A stretch of 64,000 bases of DNA from NCBI GenBank assembly GCA_051530055.1, contig CM121343.1:7378001-7442000 (forward strand), read 5' to 3'. This document shows positions 21,246 to 33,723 of the stretch, piece after piece. A program made the position numbers and the translations under genes. Within the stretch, counting starts at the first letter, position 1. Every line of letters starts with the position of its first letter. The notes beneath the pieces were generated by a model. It had not been told where the DNA came from, searched no databases, and was given only the letters and a program-made list of their open reading frames with translations. The stretch is from Neoechinorhynchus agilis. Taxonomy: Eukaryota > Acanthocephala.

Positions 21246-24026
21246 CTAAACGGAACTGACTGTGATCAAAGGTGAATGGCATTGATCGTCATCGCTGCTA
21301 GTAACGTCATCATCATCATCATCATCATCATCGGTAGTAGTATCCATGCGTTTGGCACGAGCTTCGTCTGACTCGATTGTTTTTATGTTACTGACCGATC
21401 GGGACATCTCTAAAGTACTTATAATGTGTTGAGGTGGCCATTGAAGGTGTCGTGATCGTTTGTTCCTCCTGTACTGGTGAACGGACGATGAGATCATCAT
21501 TAGTACCAATAGGATCAAAACCGCAGTTACAGATATCCAGACCTTTTTAATATAACCTCGACCGGCCATATAGGACTCACGGGATTTTGAGTGAAGTCCA
21601 TCACTCAAAATCGATTGAGCGATTTGATCTAATCCCGCATCAGTACATGCATGATTGTCGATCACTCGAATACAATTGACCGATTGCTTACATTGAAACA
21701 GAATGTCAACACAGCCTAGAGAGCATTTTGATGTAAGCGAAAGATGAACTTGTTACGATGGAACCACTAAGTTCTCTTTTCTTTATTTTTTCCATCCATT
21801 CGACAATTTAGAAGCTTTTTATCTGGTGCATAGTACATTAGTGTGCTTGCTGCATTTGTTTCTTTTGGTGGTGTGATCGGTACAGAATTGCTCTTAAAGG
21901 CGGGTAATATTGGAAATATAAGAACCTTAAAGCCAGAACGAATAAGAAACAAACGTCTTCCCCCGTGTGGATCAGTACATCGATCAATGACACTTATGAA
22001 TAGACGCTTTGGCCTTGCCTCTTCTGAAGAGATTTCAATGGATAAAGGTAGGTAGTTGGGATCGGTACATTTGGTCTGTGAATGAAGAACTAAAAGTCCA
22101 AGTGAAGAATGGGGAAGATGAGTCATATCCCATATACATGATGAGGTCACTCGAGCAATACTTGGTCCAAGAAGAAGACATTTCTCCGGTTGACTGGTTC
22201 GGATAACAGTAATCACCGTTGGTCCGACTGAATCCGATATACCCATTCTACCAAAACTGCCTATTACTGACACTAGAGTTATCTGACTTACATTAGAAAC
22301 GCCATCGTAGATGAATGCCGGTACATTGTGCGTAAATGAGTTCCAAGACCATAAATGATGAGCTGTTGTTGGATTAGACGTATCGAACGCGAATAATTGA
22401 AACGGGACGTAGAATGGTTCAATGCCCGATTTTCTAAGCATCAGACCATCGGAACAATTACTAACATCAAAAACATATCGACATATAATTTCCTGTTTAT
22501 TTGGAGACCGTGTTTGCAAATGGATCTCAATGGGTTCCACGTCAGCCGACAAGTTGAATACACTGCCACAATTGGATGGAATGATCGCTCGTAAAAGTCC
22601 TTCATACCATGGATATATGTATAATCTAATCTTAAATTCGATTCTACCAATCGCTCGTACCAGCAATTTGTTTGTCAACATCGAGTCAATAGCTTCAAAG
22701 TCAATAGACGCTTCACGAACAGGAGATAATTTAATTGAACATAAAGACATTTGCTTTGTCTGAAAGACCGTCTCATGCGGTGCACTATATGATCGAGCTA
22801 CTAGTGATCCATTTAGGACTAAAACACGGAGATCGTTATCTTTTCCCTTACCTCAGACGCACATGGACAATAACCTCGATTCTGCCCTTTCCAAAATAAA
22901 ATTTGGTATATTGTTCAGGAGCGTCTGATCTACATCCTTGTAAATGTTGTCTTCGAAGGCTTATCCGTGTTCTTCGTCCAGGCAGAAGACTAACTGTGCA
23001 GTTGTATGCCAAATGACGTGGCTTAGACCGTGATGAACTTAAAGTAATACGTTGACCCTTTTCACCGCCATCGATCACTTCATAGTCACAATGAGTTCCA
23101 CGTAAATGAACTAAGCCTTTTTGCACACTCGGATCGACGGGTAAAAACCCTGACTCGGCTGTTCCAAGAACATAATGTCCTTTAAACCCGAACCGATTGC
23201 TATTCATTGTGAACGTTTTGGTCACGAATTCGATGACCAATTCACGTTCTGTTGAAAAAAACACAGGAGGAGAATGAGACACTTGTTCATCGTTACCACA
23301 ATATGTTCTTTGAAGGAATGTTCCTGATTTAGTAACATCATAAATAGAAATCCGATCGAATCCACAATCTCTATCGCTTATCCCTATTTTAAGCAACGTT
23401 AGCTTCACTCTGGTTAAAGCAACGAGTCTAAATATACAGACTGTGTTAGGTAGGTACTGTCCTGGATAAAGTGGAGGTTGGACGTATCCAGTGATCGGGA
23501 CGTCTTTATACACAAATTCGCATTTTTTGTCGCTGGTGGCAAGAGGATATAGAGGTGTGTCCACAAACTCATAGGTACCATTGAATCCAGATTCGGTTAT
23601 TAAATCACGGGAAAGGAATGCGAGTACCAGGACATTTTTTACAGAAACGAGATGTACGGGTGATACTCGTCGACAGAAACGTCCTAATCGCCCATTAGTT
23701 GCCAATGATTGATTTGACAGAACATCAGTCCATTGATCGAGCTCAACATAAACATCAATGAAGTCATTAAGACATTCAGGTTGAATATCATGGGTATTAA
23801 AAGCTTCAAAGTGTAAATGGACGCATTGATTTGGTGGAGCTTCGAACACATAAAGAATGAAGGAGTTAAGAGCGCTTTGGTCGATGATTGGTGGATAGTT
23901 GCGTGGGAATCCCGGTGAGTGGAATACTCCAGGGTTGTTTGAGGTGTTAAAGAATTCAATTCTCACACTTTTTACGTATTGATTTTGAGATAGAAAAAAT
24001 AGAGTGACGACCAAAGCAGTTTGCAT
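21246..24026 (-). CDS. CUB-domain single-pass membrane protein
   Basis: Three exons (24026-22852, 22784-21805, 21748-21246) join in frame through GT-AG introns to 885 residues. Residues 1-20 form a signal peptide (MQTALVVTLFFLSQNQYVKS). CUB domain 1 follows (PGVFHSPGFPRNYPP, then CLNDFIDVY and GFNGTYEF), and CUB domain 2 begins near residue 168 (CEFVYKDV, YPGQYLPNTVCIF, CGFDRISIYD, GFKGHYVLG). The rest of the ectodomain is long and cysteine-containing, without a domain I can name; it ends in a cysteine-rich patch (SKCSLGCVDILFQCKQSVNC). A transmembrane helix at about 788-808 (VWISVTAVLILLVLMMI) precedes a basic stop-transfer and a short cytoplasmic tail holding nine consecutive aspartates. 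CUB ectodomains of this kind act in receptor clustering or protein binding at the cell surface; the exact orthologue is unknown. Confidence 0.8.
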
Positions 24027-25040
24027 GGATTTGAGTGATCATTTGAGTGGATCGACGTTGTCAATATTGAGAATTGTATGAATCAGCATTTGTAGCGATT
24101 GTTTAGGAGGAGGAGGATAAGAAATTCGTTTGCATGTTTCTTCTTTAGCTGTATGATTTCGGTGAGGAATAGGGGAGGATTCGTGGATGAGGAGGGAGCG
24201 TTGACATTTGCTCTTTCTGGGACTCAGAAATGGAGACACGCACCGGGAGAGGGATGTGGAGACAGAAGGTATTTTGTGCTACACGCCTCTATCAGACGCC
24301 GGATGATGACTACCGAGCTAGCGTGAAAGCATGTGTCACATTTCGGTTATTGTACCTTATAATCCATACAATCTCCTCAGATAGTGGATAAAATAATCGG
24401 GCCGTTCGAGTAATATTGGTTGCCCGACACACACACACACACAAATAGAATTGATCGAAACCAACTTACCAACGGCTTAAACGATATCTTAAGCACATGG
24501 GACTCATAAATGTTATCACGTCTGCCCATTTAGAGCATCTTCGCGCTGTCACACACATAATCGCTGAACAAATTCTTGGCTCTATTTTTTTGAGAGAAAA
24601 AAACCTAACTATTCACATAAATAGTCGACAAAAGCCACTTTTTCGTTGCGCAAAAACCCACACACACACATTAAAAACTTTCATTGGTCCAATGACAGTT
24701 GACATTGAATTCACGGGCCCTAAAGTGCCACTAGAAACTTAAAATCAATCATCTTTGTCAAGTGGGAAATCTTTTTCTTTAGTGCCAAGCACAGATAAGT
24801 CTCATGAGATGACAGAATGAAGGGAAAACATCAACAAATACTATATTCATATCATTGCTGTTATGCAACTCTGTGCACAAAATTAACGCTTGCATTCGCT
24901 ATATGTCCACTGGACATCAAATCAACTTAAGAAAGCACTAAAAACTGAATAGAATATTAGCAGGTATCGAGCCTTTAATGAAGTCAATAATAAAACTAAT
25001 GCGATTTTCCCATAACCAAGTAGTTTTGCTTACTTGTTTT
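24027..25040. other. intergenic between divergent genes, nothing assigned
   Basis: The stretch has a short (AC)n tract near 24428-24443 and some open frames without known similarity. I see no RNA gene or repeat family. Confidence 0.4.
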
Positions 25041-25049
25041 TTGGCGCGT

Positions 25050-25175
25050 AGAAAAATTGAAATGATTTTTTAGATTCGGAGGCACACAATTTTGTACACC
25101 TTTTTAGACAAGGTTGTGCCGAAATATCGGAGTTTAAAATAAAAAATCATTTCAATTTTTCGCCTTTTTAACAAA
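25050..25175. repeat. fold-back repeat with the gccgaaatatcgg arm
   Basis: The left arm gaaaaattgaaatgattttt near 25051 is mirrored by aaaaatcatttcaatttttc near 25143. The centre has ggcacacaatt and ggttgtgccgaaatatcgg. It is a solitary relative of the structure that starts the 162-bp satellite at 52130. Confidence 0.7.
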
Positions 25176-25631
25176 AAAAATCATAAAATGGAGGCATTGA
25201 AGATCTACTATTGCTCTGAGCTCGAATTCATTTGTACAACCAAATATTAGCAAGCACTAAAAGATTCTAATTTCCTTAGTGGATTCGAAACATTAAAACA
25301 CTCTAAGTTTGTTTGACAGATTTCGCTTCAGCAATTTTCGGAACTTAAGAGTTGTATTCTTGCACATTAATTTAAGATTCAGGGTTAGTTCAATTTACCC
25401 GAAGAATTCTATACGAAACTTATTGTGCAAATGTTTGAGTGGCGGACGGCGACAACCTAGGGCGTACCTCATTTACCGTGAAATCAGTGAAAATAATAAT
25501 TTTTAAAGCTATTGGATCCATACCATTATGTACTGTGTTTTTAACGAGGAGCTAAACAAAAGTGCACACACACAAACTAATGAAGGATGATTTGGTATTT
25601 GTAGTTTACATTACCAGTTCGAAAATGCCGT
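25176..25631. other. intergenic, 3' flank of ARIH1
   Basis: No supported feature. Confidence 0.35.
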
Positions 25632-27084
25632 TTAAAGACATTCCTGGTACTCCCAGTAATCATTGTCGTATCCATCCCTCACATGATTTAGTAAAACTGT
25701 ACGCCGTGATTCGCAGTACCTATACGAGTCTTGAACCGTTTTCTTCAATTCCACAATGTTCGATGGTTTATCTCTTTCTAAATATGAGGAGAGTTCCTCT
25801 GTTGCTCGCTCAAGATCAGCTTGGTTCCTCTCGAAAACATCAGATTGGTTATTACGTTTCAAATAAAATGCGAAGACGTACGTGTACATGAGTGTTTGTC
25901 GGCAGTTCAATAAGACTGTTAAAGTCATTGTTCTCTGGCGGTTTATAAAGGCACTTCCCGTTAGAGACCAATAAACCTACGCCTTTGCACAAGAACTGTA
26001 CTTCAATCCATGAATTGCCCGCAGTTTGAAGCTCTTCCATTTTTCGTTTCATCACTTGCTGAAGTTTGTTCTCGAATTTCAATGAATGTAAGTGATTCAC
26101 GTATCGGTTATAGTAATGCAAATACCGAAGAAGAGCAGCTCTTGATTTTTCTTGCTCTGTTTGAGCTCTTTTTGCGTCTTCCTCGTTGAACCGATTACAG
26201 CTATACCAAGTGGAACCGTGAGGTTTCCATGGACCCAGACATACCCAACAGAACTCATGATGACAAGCTGCGTTCATACAGATTATATGATTGCATCCAC
26301 CTGCTTTCTCGATGCAAGCTTGACATTTAGGGCACTCCTTGGTATGAGCAGCCAACCAATTGGAAGTTTCACTGTCGTCTTTACATCTTTTTAACCATTT
26401 TTTAAGCCAATAACATGTTACGGGTTCGTGCCAATCATATCCACAATCAAAGCAAAATGCCTTTTTGCATCGACAAATGGCTGCTTCATTAGACAAGCGC
26501 TCCAACCGTCGAATGGCTAAATCGCATCCCACGCCTGGACACCAACGGAACTCTCGGTTGCATTCCACAAAGCTGTTGGTTATCGCTCGGTCGTACATTC
26601 TCAGTAGATTGTTCGATTCGCCAGATCCACAGCCAGCAATATAACTCACTAAGCCATCATCAATGAACATATTACAATCATCACCAGGGCACGGAATCAC
26701 TGTACTGATCCCGTCTCTTAAAATCTTTTGACTAATGTAGGCAAGCCCGCATTCCTTGCAAAAATAGTGGTGACAATCTGCGAACAAAAGTTTTGCTTTG
26801 TCTTTAAGTTCATCTTCAGCGGTGAAGCATATGACACAAGTTCGAATATCGGTACCTTTCATTTCATTGCTCGTCTGATACTGATTGATTAATTGGAATA
26901 TATGGGCTTCCGCACATATTGACCTCATATCTGTGTCAAAGAATCTTTCAAGTAACCTCGCCTTGTCCCATCGGAAATGGTGCAACAAAAGACGCATTAT
27001 TGTTGGTGCAAGTCCAACTATTTCACGAGTTTCTTCAATCACTGCGTTCATATGAACCTTTATATCGCCTGAGTCGCATACCAT
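25632..27084 (-). CDS. ARIH1: Ariadne-type RBR E3 ubiquitin ligase (ARIH1)
   Basis: Exon 1 (27084-25977) and exon 2 (25915-25632) join through a 61-nt GT-AG intron. The protein is an RBR ligase that takes ubiquitin from UBE2L3-type E2s and works with neddylated cullin-RING ligases. In order: a UBA-like helical region ([20 protein letters not shown]), RING1 starting [13 protein letters not shown], the IBR with [18 protein letters not shown] and [12 protein letters not shown], and RING2 with [19 protein letters not shown], whose GGC cysteine is the catalytic thioester site. The Ariadne domain follows ([19 protein letters not shown], then [20 protein letters not shown]). Zinc ligands and the catalytic cysteine are intact. 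The acidic N-terminus of ARIH1 is not visible; an upstream exon may supply it, as an AG lies near 27100. The frame is open upstream to 27120 without another ATG. Confidence 0.93.
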
Positions 27085-27120
27085 GTACACCACTAATTCA
27101 CAACCAACAAATGAGGACAC

Positions 27121-28150
27121 ATTAATAATTCAAAAAGTTCAATATGATTCATGTTAGAAGCTTAAAAATTCGACGGAAAGTTGTCAAGTTCATTCCACTT
27201 TAGAAAGCAAACAATAATATTAACCGTGAATTCCTAAACGTCTAAACTTGATTTACTTTTATTTTTAATATTCAACTAAGAACTATGAAAAGAGCAATAA
27301 AGTGACTGCTTTAAAACGAGCGAAATCCGATTTTAATTAAACTGTTTTAAAGATTCGTTAAAATATAGGATAACGAACTTTCACGAAGACCTTTTGAAAT
27401 AGATACTGTCGCGACAGAACCAAAATTAATTGATTATTTACGACCTTCAATTGAAAATAATTTATATTTGAACATTTGTTATAAAAAGGAATGCCAAAAG
27501 ACATTTCGCCAGTGAGTGGCAAAATTTCGCAATCGCCGTAAATCGATTGCACACACACACAATATAAAAAATCAATCGTTATTAAAAGTGTATTACTTAG
27601 AAGTCTTCGCGAACCTGGCTGGGTTCCGGGTGAAGACCTAAACAATACATTTCTAATCACGAACCTCGGTACATCCTCACACATCAGAAATCGCTATTAA
27701 TTTTAAAATAAAGAAACGATAAAATCCCTAACACATATAGACAATATCAAAGCTTTAAATGTTCACGGATCGCACGACGGCTAGCCGGTCAATGAAGTTA
27801 GGCTAAGAAGTTGAACGTTTTACTTATAACAACTTTGGTTAAATAATATTTGGAAATCTTCGAATTTAGTTCAAGTTAAGATATACTTAAAAATTAAGAT
27901 ATTTTAGAGTACTACCAAAATTTCTTTAAGTGTTTTAAGACCTTTTCAACTACTATTGATGGTTCAGGGTTATTTTAAAAATGATAAAGATTAAAAATAC
28001 ATGAAACCAATGAGACTGAAATTCGATACTAGGCTTCCAAATCATCAATAAAATCTATTATGGGAAGGGAGAGGAAAGATTGTACAATTTTAAAATCGGT
28101 TCTCGGATAAAAAGCCCTCTCTCGCTTCACATAAAGATCAGAATCAGTGG
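27121..28150. other. intergenic with a short TIR-like remnant
   Basis: At about 27597-27652 the sequence ttagaagtcttcgcgaacc ... gaagacctaaacaat resembles the ends seen at 51875-52010 (gaagacttctaaacaata). Otherwise nothing is seen. Confidence 0.35.
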
Positions 28151-28151
28151 T

Positions 28152-28436
28152 TTAAGCTTTTTTACAAGGCGTTTGTCGTTTAATAGGGGACAGATTACTC
28201 ATGATAAGTTCATGAATACGATGTGATTCTCCACCATCTTCTTCTTCAAAGGAGGATTCAACCATAAGATCGCCCAAATCAGAATCGAAAGATAAGGATT
28301 GTTCACTTTGGTTATCGTTGTTTAAAATTAGACTCTCGTTGGTCTTTATCCGCCCAGTTTGATCGCCCGAAGGACTAGCCGAACGAGCAGGAGATGGACG
28401 GCAACTATCGCTTGCCTTTGATCTACAATCGGGCAT
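28152..28436 (-). CDS. small acidic hypothetical protein
   Basis: A frame from an ATG at 28436 gives 94 residues, beginning MPDCRSKASDSCRPSPARSA and ending basic (SPIKRQTPCKKA). The middle is rich in Ser, Asp and Glu (LSFDSDLGDLMVESSFEEED). The charged, low-complexity make-up with a Lys/Arg C-terminus looks like a short nuclear or regulatory protein rather than noise. I recognise no family, and flanking exons may exist upstream. Confidence 0.4.
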   Translation of the reverse strand: MPDCRSKASDSCRPSPARSASPSGDQTGRIKTNESLILNNDNQSEQSLSFDSDLGDLMVESSFEEEDGGESHRIHELIMSNLSPIKRQTPCKKA

Positions 28437-28632
28437 CTTAAAAGTAATGAAGATCGATTTGAGAAATAACGGTAAAATAAAAAAGTCCATTAAAACCTAA
28501 AAGTAAGCTCCCAGACAAAAAATCCATCCACCAAACCGTGACCAGAGTTCCTTTCCTTTAGGCAGCGATCTGTCATGGCGTAACCCGCATTTTCGAATCG
28601 ATCGTTATAGTGGAAAACCTATAAACCGATTA

Positions 28633-28833
28633 TTGCTCAATCGGGCAACTTCCTCTAAGATGGCATTAGGTGAAAATAGAGATAAAATAATATCAAGTAC
28701 AATTCCATTAAGTGAACAAAAAAGCAAACTATCAATAAAAAGAGAAACTTCACAACAAACACAAAACTTAAGAAAATCAACCTCCACCAACTTTTTGAAC
28801 AAAAATAATTCCGAATACGTTCACTTTGATTGA
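28633..28833 (+). CDS. possible small Ser/Thr/Lys-rich protein
   Basis: A 66-residue frame starting MLNRATSSKMALGENRDK is polar and without a hydrophobic core. No homologue is known to me and it may be chance. Confidence 0.2.
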   Translation: MLNRATSSKMALGENRDKIISSTIPLSEQKSKLSIKRETSQQTQNLRKSTSTNFLNKNNSEYVHFD

Positions 28834-29180
28834 TGCCAATAGTAACGGTGATCCCGTTGCAATAAACGTAACGGAAGAATTGTTTTAGCGTTTAGGAATA
28901 AATTGTCAAGCAATTTTTGATTATCGATGAAAATCATGGCATGAGTTCATGAAAGGAAGAGCGCGCCCCTTTTGCAATGAAATTACAAGAATTCGACGTT
29001 GAAATATTTTCAACTTCAAGGGGCTTGTCCTTCAGTATAACATTCGGGTGACAAGTAATCCTCCAGTGGCGATTCACACCCCGAGAGTCAGTTTTATTTC
29101 GTAATATTTCGTGGGCCATAGCCACCTTTTCAAATTAGCCTATTTCCGATTATTCTGCATGGCTCGGGATCGCGGGATGC
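28834..29180. other. sequence between hypothetical ORFs and the satellite
   Basis: No supported feature; the ~107-bp satellite starts abruptly near 29181. Confidence 0.35.
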
Positions 29181-31099
29181 TAGCTTCTTCGAATCATCCA
29201 AGGAAACCGATCAGCAGAAAAGTCTATCAATTCCGCTCTTCTATAGTGTTTTTATGATCCGACGTTGAAACATTCTCAAGTTTTTGGTAGCTTCGAATCA
29301 TTTAAGGAAACCGATCTCCTGAAAAATCTATCAATTCCGCGCTTCTATAGTAATTTTATAATCCGAGTATGAAACATTCTCAACTTTATGGTAGCTTCTT
29401 CGAATCATCCAAGGAAACCGATCAGCAGAAAAGTTTATCAATTCCGCTCTTCTATAGTGTTTTCGTGGTCCGACGTTGAAACATCCTTCAAGTTTTTGGT
29501 AGCTTCGAATCATCCAAGGAAACTGATCAGCTGAAAAGTCTATTAATTCCGCTCTTCTATAGTGTTTTTATGATCCGACGTTGAAACATTCTCAAGTTTT
29601 TGGTAGCTTCGAATCATTTAAGGAAACCGATCTCCTGAAAAATCTATCAATTCCGCGCTTCTATAGTAATTTTATAATCCGAGTATGAAACATTCTCAAC
29701 CTTATGGTAGCTTCTTCGAATCATCCAAGGAAACCGATCAGCAGAAAAGTCTATCAATTCCGCTCTTCTATAGTGTTTTTACAATCGGAGGATTAAACAT
29801 TCTCAATTTTTTTGTAGCTTCTTCGAATCATCCAAGGAAACGAATCAGCTGAAAAATCTATCAATTCCGCTCTTCTATAGCGTTTTTATAATCCGTGGCT
29901 GAAACATTCTCAACTTTTTGGTAGCTCCTTCGAATCACATAACGAAACCGATCAGCTGAAAAGTCTATCCATTTCGCTCTTCTATAGTGTTTCTATAATC
30001 CGACGTTGAAACATTCTCAACATTTGGTAGCTTCTTCGAATCATCCAAGGAAACCAATCAGCTGAAAAATCTATCAATTCCGCTCTTCTATAGTGTTTTT
30101 ATGATGCGACGTTGAAACATTCTCAACTATTTGTAGCTTCCTCAAATCATCCAAGGAAACAAATCAGCTGAAAAGTCTATGAATTCCGCTCTTCAATAGT
30201 GTTTTTATGATCCGACATTGAAACATTCTCACCTTTTTGGTAGCTTCTTCGAATCATTTAAGGAAACTGATCAGCGTAAAAGTCTATCAATTCCGCCCTT
30301 CTATAGTGTTTTTATGATCCGACGTTGAAACATTCTCAAGTTTTTGGTAGCTTTTTCGAATCGTGCAAATAAACCGATCAGATTAAAAGTCTATCAATTC
30401 CGCTCTTCTATAGTGTTTTTATAATCCGAGGCTGAAACATTCTCAACTCTTTGGTAGGTTCTTCGAATCATCCAAGGAAACCGATAAGCTGAAATGTCTA
30501 TTAATTCCGCTCTTCTACAGTGTTTTTATAATCCGAGGCTGAAACATTCTCAAGTTTTTGGTAGCTTCTTCGAATCATCCAAGGAAACCGATCAGCTGAA
30601 AAATCTATCAATTCCGCGCTTCTACACTGTTTTTATAAGCCGCGTATGAAACATTCTCAACTTTTATGTAGCTCCTTCGAATCATCCAAAGAAACCGATC
30701 AGCTGAAAAGTCTTTCAATTCCGTTCTTCTATAGTGTTTTTATTATCCGACACTGAAACATTCTCAACTTTTTGGTAGCTTTTTCGAATCATCCTAGGAA
30801 ACCGATCTGCTGAAAAGTCTATCAATTCCGCTCTTCTATAGTGTTTTTATTATCCGACGCTGAAACATTCTCAACTTTTTGGTAGCTTCTTCGAATCATC
30901 CAAGGAAGCCGATCACCTGAAAAGTCTATCAATTCCGCTCTTCTATAGTGTTTTTATAATCCGAGGATTAAACATTCTCAACTTTCTGATAGCTTCTTTG
31001 AATCATCCAAGGAAGCCAATGAGCCTAAAAGTCTATCAATTTCGCTCTTCTATAGTGTTTTTATAATCCGAGGCTGAAACATTCTCAACCTTTTGGTAG
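29181..31099. repeat. ~107-bp satellite, left part (about 18 copies)
   Basis: The monomer runs from ggtagcttcttcgaatcatc through ttccgctcttctatagtgt to gaaacattctcaacttttt. Copies differ by roughly 5-15%. The first copies form a three-monomer higher-order unit of about 316 bp (compare 29263 with 29579). Another block near 29874-29990 recurs almost unchanged at 34002-34115 on the far side of the inserted retroelement. Confidence 0.9.
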
Positions 31100-33723
31100 T
31101 GTAATGGAAATGATTATTCTTTCCGCGCTAAACTTACCACTCAACTCCACTTACCATTTGACGTGCGTTTATTTTACTGTATTTAAAGCGCATTTCATTG
31201 CTTCAACGCATTCATTGTTACACCACAGTTTAATTACAGTAAAGTCTCTTCTATTTGCCAAACATGGAACGTGTTCTCTGTCCGGAGAAACTTGCGGCCG
31301 AACGCGGGAAGAGATTACAAGTATTGGAAAACAACTTTCAGTAATTTTCTCGAGTCTAAGAAAGAGGAGAAACCAGACAAATTATTCTGTTTAGTGAGGT
31401 TTGTCGGTCCCGCTGTGTTCGAACTAATTGCAGATCAAGAAGCCTTCGCCTCGGCTATTGCGGTCCTGGACAGTTTATACATCAAAACCACAGACAGCGT
31501 ATTCGCTCGCCATCAATTGGCCACAAAAATGCAGCAAGCGGACGAATCGATTTATTATTTTGTCCAACAACCCCATAAACTAAGTAAAAAATGTGCGTTG
31601 GTCAAAGTGACTGCTGAAGAATATCAAATGGACCTGGTGCGCGATGCTTTTATTAATGGCATCAAATCTTCTCTCATTCGACAAAGATTACTTGAGAGAC
31701 CATCTTTAGACCTCAACGAAGCTGTAGACATCGCCAAGTCTCTCGACTCCGCCCAAAGGAATGCAGAAACGTAAAAAAAGATTTCCATGGCATGGCCGCA
31801 GCGATAGATACTGAATTGACACCGAGTGAGAAATACTTTAACTGTCCTGAAGAACAATCTGCTGCCGTAACTACAAAACAGTGTTGTTTTTGTGGACGTG
31901 ATCCGCACTCACGACAACGTTGTCCTGCCAAAGGCGCCGAATGCAGGAATTGTGGTAAAGTGGGACATTGGGCGAAAGTTTGTAAGTCAAAAGGAAAGCG
32001 TCTTGCGATTGCTACTCTAGCGACTTCTATTAAGTATGTACAAAATTATCATATACTTTCAGACGTTACCACTCTAGTTTACATCAATGGCCAACAATTG
32101 GCGGCAGTCATAGATTCCGGAAGTTCATGTAGCTTTATTCACTCAGATGCTGCCCGACGCTGTAACCTACAATTGATACCTACGTCCGGATATATCAGCC
32201 TCGCCTCTAATGCTCATTGTCAGACTATTACTGCATTGTGTGTTGCGAAAATGGAGTTGGGCAAACGTACCTATTCAGGAACCCATCTTAATGTCCTGGA
32301 GAATCTATGCTCTGATATTATTCTTGGCTTAGATTTTCAAAGGAAACATAAGAGTGTCAAGTTTGTATTTGGTGGGTCTGCCGAGGAACTCCTAGTTTCT
32401 CCGAAGGTGAATGTGTGTAATTTGCTCAAGACCTACTTACTCGAGACGCCATTATTTGACTCCATACCCAAAGTCATAAAACCTGTCGCTACGAAGTCGC
32501 GAACGTACTGCAAAGCCGATCGCGATTTTATCGCAGCCGAAGTTGACAGGTTGCTACGGGAAGGAGTCATCGAAAAGTGTAGATCACCATGGCGTGCTCA
32601 AGTTGTAATAGTACGTTCTGAAGATGATCCCAAACGATCTCGGATGTGTATCGATTATTCTCAAACCGTTAATAGATTCACTTCGCTCGATGCTTATCCT
32701 CTACCAAATATGCATGAATTAATTAACCAGATAGCACAATATAGGATTTTTCGACTTTTGACCTCAAAAATGCTTACCACCAAGTGGGCATCGCTGAGGA
32801 CGAAAGGCAATGTACTGCATTTGAGGCGAATGGCCACCTGTATCAGTATACTCGAATACCCTTCGGTGTGACGAATGGTGTATCGGCCTTCCAAAGCGCA
32901 ATGGACAACATGATTTTGGAAGATGGATTGAAAAATACGTTCGCATATCTCGATAATGTGACCATAGTGGGTGCAGACCAGGAGGAACACGATAAGCACG
33001 TCAAACGATTCCTAGATGCGGCAAATAAACGAAAACTTACCCTCAATCAAGCAAAGACTATAAGTTCGGTGGAATCACTAAACTTACTGGGATACAATAT
33101 CTCTAAGGGCATCATAACTCCTGACCCAGAAAGATTACGACATTGATGGAGATGCCTCGACCAAATGATCTCCCAAGTCTACGACGAATGATACGCCTCT
33201 TCGCATATTATTCGAAATGGATCTCCCAATTCGCTGATAAGATGAAACCACTTTACGAGTGTCAGTCTTTCCCGTTAAGTGCAATGGTAGTCGAGGCAAT
33301 CTAGATGCTAACCCTCATTATGCCCACGTTAAGCTTGCAAATGGCAACGAGTGCACGGTTTCAACACGTGATCTAGCTCCCCTCCCTTCAGATAAATCAA
33401 TAACAATAGAGCCCGAAACGATTTTTGAGGAAAAAGAATCAAGTGAATCAAAGGAACCCCAAGAAAGTGATGTTACTGAGGTCGATTCGAACGTAAAACC
33501 ATCTGAGGAGGACATTTGTTCCAACTACGTTGAGAAGGTCAACTCGTATCAGACGCAAACCTGAAAGATTTCGAGTAGATTTTAAGGAGGGGAGAATGTA
33601 ATGGAAATGATTATTCTTTCCGCGCTAAACTTACCACTCAACTCCACTTACCATTTGACGTGCGTTTACTTTACTGTAATTAAAGCGCATTTCATTGCTT
33701 CAACACATTCATTGTTACGCCAC
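31100..33723 (+). mobile_element. LTR retrotransposon (Gypsy-type) inserted in the satellite
   Basis: Two direct LTRs of 127 bp (31100-31226 and 33597-33723) begin tgtaatggaaatgattattc and differ at about four positions, so the insertion is fairly young. The hexamer tggtag, part of the satellite, stands on both sides (31094-31099 and 33724-33729) as a target-site duplication. A purine-rich tract (aaggaggggaga) precedes the 3' LTR. Inside are a gag-like region, two CCHC knuckles (CRNCGKVGHWAKVC), a protease (AAVIDSGSSCSFIHSDAA), reverse transcriptase and a pol-end tail (VKLANGNECTVSTRDLAPLP). At 2.6 kb it is much shorter than a full Gypsy element, and it is broken in several places. Confidence 0.9.
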
